A stretch of DNA of 8,610 nt from NCBI GenBank assembly GCA_028870615.1, contig JAGWPH010000046.1:1-8610 (forward strand), written 5' to 3'. Source of the DNA: Betaproteobacteria bacterium (GTDB lineage Bacteria; Pseudomonadota; Gammaproteobacteria; Burkholderiales; Ferrovaceae). The notes beneath the pieces are model-generated. The model searched no databases and had not been told where the DNA came from. It saw nothing but the letters and a program-made list of their open reading frames with translations. The translations under genes and the position numbers were made by a program. This document shows positions 5,604 through 8,610 of this stretch, one piece after another. Within the stretch, counting starts at the first letter, position 1. Each line of letters opens with the position of its first letter.

Positions 5604-7214
5604 GTGCCATTAAATCACTTGAAACTCGCATGTAAAAATTTGGCGGCCCTGGCTTTACTGTTTCTGGTAAGCACCCTGACGCCTGCCGATGTATACGCCG
5701 GCAGGCCCCTGAGCGGATCAAGCAGCACGTTGATCTCCGACGCACTCACCATGATTGCCACGCTCTCACCCAACACGCTACAAACGCAGTGGTTCAGCCA
5801 ATATCCAAACGACCAGCAAGCCTTGATCGAAACCCCGATTTGCGGAGTGCAGATCAACAAGTTCGAATACGTCACCGTTGGCGGTGCGGGTGAACCCACC
5901 AATGCCTCTGGGGCTTTAATGATTCCAACAGGCACAGCGCCTCAATGTTCAGGACCAAGGCCGGTTGTTTTGTATGCGCACGGCACAGCAATCGACCGTG
6001 CTGAAGACCTTTCGGCGGTGAACGACCCTAAAAATCCGGCCTATAACTCTGCGATACGTATCATTCTTATCTTCGTGGCCCAAGGCTATATTGTCATCGC
6101 CCCAAATTATGCAGGCTACGATGTTTCCAAACTGCCCTACGCCCCTTATCTCAATGAAAAACAACAAGCGCAGGACATGCTCGATGGATTGACTGCAGGC
6201 CGGCAGGTGTTGGCACTGATCAAAAACGGAGCCACCGATAGCGACAAATTGTTCGTCACGGGATACTCGCAAGGCGGATATGTTTCAATGGCTACGCTCA
6301 AAGCCCTTGATTCCGAAGGCCGGCCTGCAACCGCCGGAGCTCCCATGTCAGGTCCCTATGCCCTGGTTGCCGCGGGTGATGAAGTGTTCCTGGGTCATCC
6401 AAACTTTGGTGCCACGGTTTACCTATCAATGATTGCAAACTCCTACGCGCATCTTCCTCAGGGGTCGATCAATTTAAGCCAGGTATTCAATCCGCTCTAC
6501 GCAGATGCCCACAACCTGTTTCCCGGCACGGTGGACAGGGCACATTTCGAAAGCCTGGTGAAAGCCGGTAAAATCCCGTTGACGGCCGTTTTTCAGACGC
6601 CGCCGACGGGATATAACAATATCGATACCCTACATGGAGGCATGCTCGGTTCAATATGGTTCGACCCGACAAACTACCTGGTGAACACGGTTTTCCGGGA
6701 GGCTTACGTCAGCGACATTGAGGCCCACCCAGACGGTGCAGCCCCCCCGGACGGCTCAGAACCTGATTTCTCCATAACGCCACCGGATCTGCCTGAAAAC
6801 CCGGAAAATCTCCTGCGCCAGGATTTAAAAGCCAATGATTTGCGCAATTACTTACCAACAATGCCTTTGTTGATGTGTGGAGCGAACAGAGATCCGGAAG
6901 TGTCCTGGGACCAGGGCGCTGGCGCAATGACTGCGATACTGAATGGCAAAACCAAGCAGAACCCTTCACTACGTTTCGCCACCCTGGATCTCGATACCAG
7001 AGGCACGCCTGGCACATTCACCAGTCAAGGCTTGTCTGACGCACAGAATACAGCGATGCAGAGGGTCGCTTCGAGTGCGCAGTCTGCCTTCGTAGCACAC
7101 CAATATCGTAGCGAGATTGACAAACTGATTCCGTTTCTTGGATTGGAAGGCTACCATACCGCTGAAGAACCATATTGCGCAGTTGTAGCAAGAGCCTTTT
7201 TCAATCTGTTCTGA
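5604..7214 (+). CDS. Predicted secreted alpha/beta hydrolase (esterase/lipase-like), substrate unknown
   Basis: 536 residues with a Sec signal peptide: basic N-region (K7, K11), hydrophobic core about 13-25, and a likely signal peptidase I site after VYA (30-32). The mature protein shows the alpha/beta-hydrolase order: oxyanion-hole HG (126-127) in LYAHGTA, APNYAGYD (166-173), and the nucleophile elbow GYSQGG with S222. D430 in CGANRDPEV is the probable catalytic acid. The catalytic His is either H499 or H518; I cannot decide. About 200 residues separate Ser and Asp, implying a large cap or lid with a Pro/Asp-rich stretch (375-400). Four cysteines of the mature part (80, 115, 425, 525) could form disulfides. 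It resembles secretory lipases in layout, but the family is not identified with certainty. The start is GTG without a Shine-Dalgarno sequence, 14 nt after the tRNA. A TTG at codon 6 or 13 is possible, but these leave a shorter N-region. Confidence 0.8.
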   Translation: MPLNHLKLACKNLAALALLFLVSTLTPADVYAGRPLSGSSSTLISDALTMIATLSPNTLQTQWFSQYPNDQQALIETPICGVQINKFEYVTVGGAGEPTNASGALMIPTGTAPQCSGPRPVVLYAHGTAIDRAEDLSAVNDPKNPAYNSAIRIILIFVAQGYIVIAPNYAGYDVSKLPYAPYLNEKQQAQDMLDGLTAGRQVLALIKNGATDSDKLFVTGYSQGGYVSMATLKALDSEGRPATAGAPMSGPYALVAAGDEVFLGHPNFGATVYLSMIANSYAHLPQGSINLSQVFNPLYADAHNLFPGTVDRAHFESLVKAGKIPLTAVFQTPPTGYNNIDTLHGGMLGSIWFDPTNYLVNTVFREAYVSDIEAHPDGAAPPDGSEPDFSITPPDLPENPENLLRQDLKANDLRNYLPTMPLLMCGANRDPEVSWDQGAGAMTAILNGKTKQNPSLRFATLDLDTRGTPGTFTSQGLSDAQNTAMQRVASSAQSAFVAHQYRSEIDKLIPFLGLEGYHTAEEPYCAVVARAFFNLF

Positions 7215-7235
7215 TCACATTTTTTCCCAACTTTT

Positions 7236-7267
7236 ACCGGGTGTACCCGTGTGGGTTCATAACCGGT
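7236..7267. other. Nested inverted repeat in the hydrolase–GT9 intergenic region
   Basis: ACCGG (7236-7240) is complementary to CCGGT (7263-7267). Inside it, ACCC (7245-7248) can pair with GGGT (7253-7256) around GTGT. An alternative pairing of GGGT (7239-7242) with ACCC (7245-7248) has only two loop bases, so it is unlikely. No T-run follows on either strand, so this is not a clear intrinsic terminator. The rest of the 103-nt gap (7215-7317) shows no strong promoter. An operator, attenuator or chance repeat are all open. Confidence 0.3.
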
Positions 7268-7317
7268 GATGTGGCCCCAAAACACTGTCGACGATCCATG
7301 ATAAATTGCCGGTCGGT

Positions 7318-8388
7318 ATGATGCGTCCCTACAGCAAGCGATATCTGGTAGTGTGCACCTTGCGCATTGGAGATGTGCTACTCACCACCCCCGTAATTCA
7401 CGCCATTCGCCTGGCTGATCCAACCGCCCAGATCGATGTGATGGTGTTGCGCGGCATTGAGGGCACCCTTGAAGGCAACCCTGATATTAACCGGGTCATA
7501 GCGATCCCCCATCGTGCCGGTTTTTTTGTCCGTCTGAAGGAGATCCTGGGTTTGTGGCGAAGATACGATGTGGCGCTGTCCACTGTATCCTCCGATCGTG
7601 CACGCTGGTACTGTTTCATTGCTGGTAAAATGTCAGCGGGGTTGTACAACACTCACACTGCCTGGCTTTCGGTCCGCTTGCTCGACAAACGGGTTCTGTT
7701 CGACGACATTCATACCCACACGGTCTCTATGGGTCTACAAGTACTGGACCTACTGGGCATCCCAAAGTTTTACCACGTGATTCCGCCTGCTGCAGGTGGA
7801 TCGTTTCCCGCTGAGCTGTCGAAAGGGCCTTATGCCGTACTCCACCCTTTTCCAAAATTTAGTTACAAAATGTGGTCACAGGAACACTGGATTGCGCTGA
7901 TTGATGAGCTTGCCCGTCAGGGGATTCGATCAGTGCTGACAGGCGGCCCGGCTCCCGAAGAAATGAAGTATGTCGAACAAATTGCAAAAAACAGCGGTGC
8001 CACCAATCTTTGTGGCGCCCTCAGCCTGGCAAAAACGGCTGATCTGATCTCACGGGCCATCCTATTTGTTGGCCCGGATACCGGTGTTACACATATCGCT
8101 GCAGCTGTCGGAACACCTACTATCGCTTTGTTTGGCCCATCGAATCCAGTCAAGTGGGGGCCATGGCCATCAAGCTACGCCCGCGATGAAAGCCCATGGC
8201 ACATGAAAGGCTCGCAGCAGGTGGGAAATGTCAGCCTGATTCAGGGGGAAGGGGATTGCGTTCCTTGCCGTGGCGAGGGCTGCGAGAAAAACAGAACCAG
8301 TTACAGCAAATGTTTAGATGAGCTCACTGTCAGAAGGGTCATGGTTGAAATCGATCGAATCAAGGCAGGGCAATCTGATGAGATTTGA
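7318..8388 (+). CDS. Glycosyltransferase family 9 (ADP-heptose:LPS heptosyltransferase-like)
   Basis: 356-residue GT-B fold enzyme expected to add a heptose (or similar sugar) to the LPS core at the cytoplasmic face of the inner membrane. The N-terminal Rossmann half opens with RIGDVLLTTP (16-25), the GT9 acceptor-side hallmark. The C-terminal donor site has GPDTGVTHIAAAVGTP (252-267), followed by ALFGPSNPVKWGPW (270-283). Near the end are four cysteines (C314, C317, C322, C332; CX2CX4CX9C), also seen in other GT9 proteins. Tandem ATGs at 7318 and 7321 are the likely starts; a TTG at 7306 is less likely, and no clear Shine-Dalgarno sequence exists for any. Exact acceptor (WaaC, WaaF or WaaQ type) cannot be told, so no symbol is given. 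Its last 29 nt overlap the convergent gene to the right. Confidence 0.88.
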   Translation: MMRPYSKRYLVVCTLRIGDVLLTTPVIHAIRLADPTAQIDVMVLRGIEGTLEGNPDINRVIAIPHRAGFFVRLKEILGLWRRYDVALSTVSSDRARWYCFIAGKMSAGLYNTHTAWLSVRLLDKRVLFDDIHTHTVSMGLQVLDLLGIPKFYHVIPPAAGGSFPAELSKGPYAVLHPFPKFSYKMWSQEHWIALIDELARQGIRSVLTGGPAPEEMKYVEQIAKNSGATNLCGALSLAKTADLISRAILFVGPDTGVTHIAAAVGTPTIALFGPSNPVKWGPWPSSYARDESPWHMKGSQQVGNVSLIQGEGDCVPCRGEGCEKNRTSYSKCLDELTVRRVMVEIDRIKAGQSDEI

Positions 8389-8610
8389 GCGCTTGCTCAA
8401 TCAACAAATTTGACCCTGCCTCCGTCAGATGGCCGTAGTCAAAAGAGACGGGGATCAGCTCATGGGGGGATGCTGAGATCAGGCAGCCCCGCTCGTTGCA
8501 TAACGCATCCATTGGCGACATGAAATCCACTGCATTCTCCCGCGCAAACTGACGCATCTTTTCGTTAATGACAAAAGCCTGCGGATTCAGGCTTTTGATG
8601 GTTCGGTCTA
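8360..8610 (-). CDS. C-terminal part of an SGNH-type domain, probably an OafA-like acyltransferase (partial)
   Basis: The minus-strand frame is open to the right edge, giving the last 82 residues. The motif DYGHLTEAGS (DYGH at 8429-8440) supplies the Asp-x-x-His dyad of SGNH/GDSL hydrolases. The preceding SPMDALCNERGC resembles the C-terminal SGNH domain fused to acyltransferase-3 membrane proteins that O-acetylate O-antigen or other glycans. The membrane domain would lie outside the window, so the fusion is inference; a stand-alone SGNH protein is the alternative. The gene converges on the GT9 gene with a 29-nt overlap, and together they suggest a surface-glycan region. Confidence 0.7.
   Translation of the reverse strand, partial: DRTIKSLNPQAFVINEKMRQFARENAVDFMSPMDALCNERGCLISASPHELIPVSFDYGHLTEAGSNLLIEQALKSHQIALP
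8385..8400. terminator. Possible hairpin at the convergent GT9 / acyltransferase junction
   Basis: TTGAGC (8385-8390) pairs with GCTCAA (8395-8400) around a GCTT loop. The stem extends to eight pairs if one T is bulged. It straddles the GT9 stop and lies in the last codons of the opposing gene. There is no U-tract on either strand, so termination activity is uncertain. Confidence 0.3.

Noticed and set aside
5630..5635. ATG-TAA minimal start-stop pair in the 5' part of the hydrolase gene.
   Set aside because: It is out of frame, has no ribosome-binding site, and one such pair is expected by chance.
5622..5636. Lipoprotein signal around Cys10 of the secreted hydrolase.
   Set aside because: The residues before the Cys (K-L-A) do not make a lipobox, and the Cys precedes rather than follows the hydrophobic core.

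Overview
The window looks like ordinary chromosomal DNA of a Gram-negative proteobacterium, most likely a betaproteobacterium or close relative. The reasons are a biotin carboxylase–PrmA–thiol peroxidase–PfkB kinase gene order, a kinase that closely resembles the Burkholderia-type nucleoside kinase, a membrane-anchored cytochrome c5 with a Pro/Ala linker, and a GT9 (heptosyltransferase-type) LPS gene. This assignment is inference from gene content; no marker gene for taxonomy is present. I see no phage, transposon, CRISPR or plasmid signature.

Left block (1-4094, + strand) is a tightly packed gene string: the 3' end of accC, then prmA, gcvH, tpx, a PfkB-family nucleoside kinase and a PlsC-type acyltransferase. 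Junctions are TAA|ATG (accC/prmA), a 33-nt gap (prmA/gcvH), TAA|ATG (gcvH/tpx), a TAATG overlap (tpx/kinase) and an ATGA overlap (kinase/acyltransferase), so it is probably one operon with translational coupling. It mixes fatty-acid and phospholipid synthesis (accC, plsC), ribosomal protein methylation (prmA), a lipoyl carrier (gcvH), peroxide detoxification (tpx) and nucleoside salvage. gcvH is out of place because its glycine-cleavage partners are not here.

Middle block (4009-5391, - strand) holds a membrane-anchored cytochrome c5 followed by apaH (diadenosine tetraphosphatase). apaH overlaps the acyltransferase gene tail to tail by 86 nt. A 121-nt divergent region (5392-5512) carries a perfect -10 box for the cytochrome gene and leads into tRNA-Arg(CCG).

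Right block (5513-8610): tRNA-Arg(CCG) is followed only 14 nt later by a GTG-started gene for a large secreted alpha/beta hydrolase of unknown substrate. After a 103-nt intergenic region with an inverted repeat comes a GT9-family glycosyltransferase. It converges on the 3' end of a - strand gene for an SGNH-type domain, probably the tail of an OafA-like O-acetyltransferase. These last two genes suggest the edge of a cell-surface polysaccharide or LPS locus.

Most genes are familiar families. The points most worth a second look are the isolated gcvH, the tRNA–hydrolase junction, the hydrolase itself and the deep convergent overlap of plsC and apaH. I did not find convincing evidence of a new defence or mobile system.
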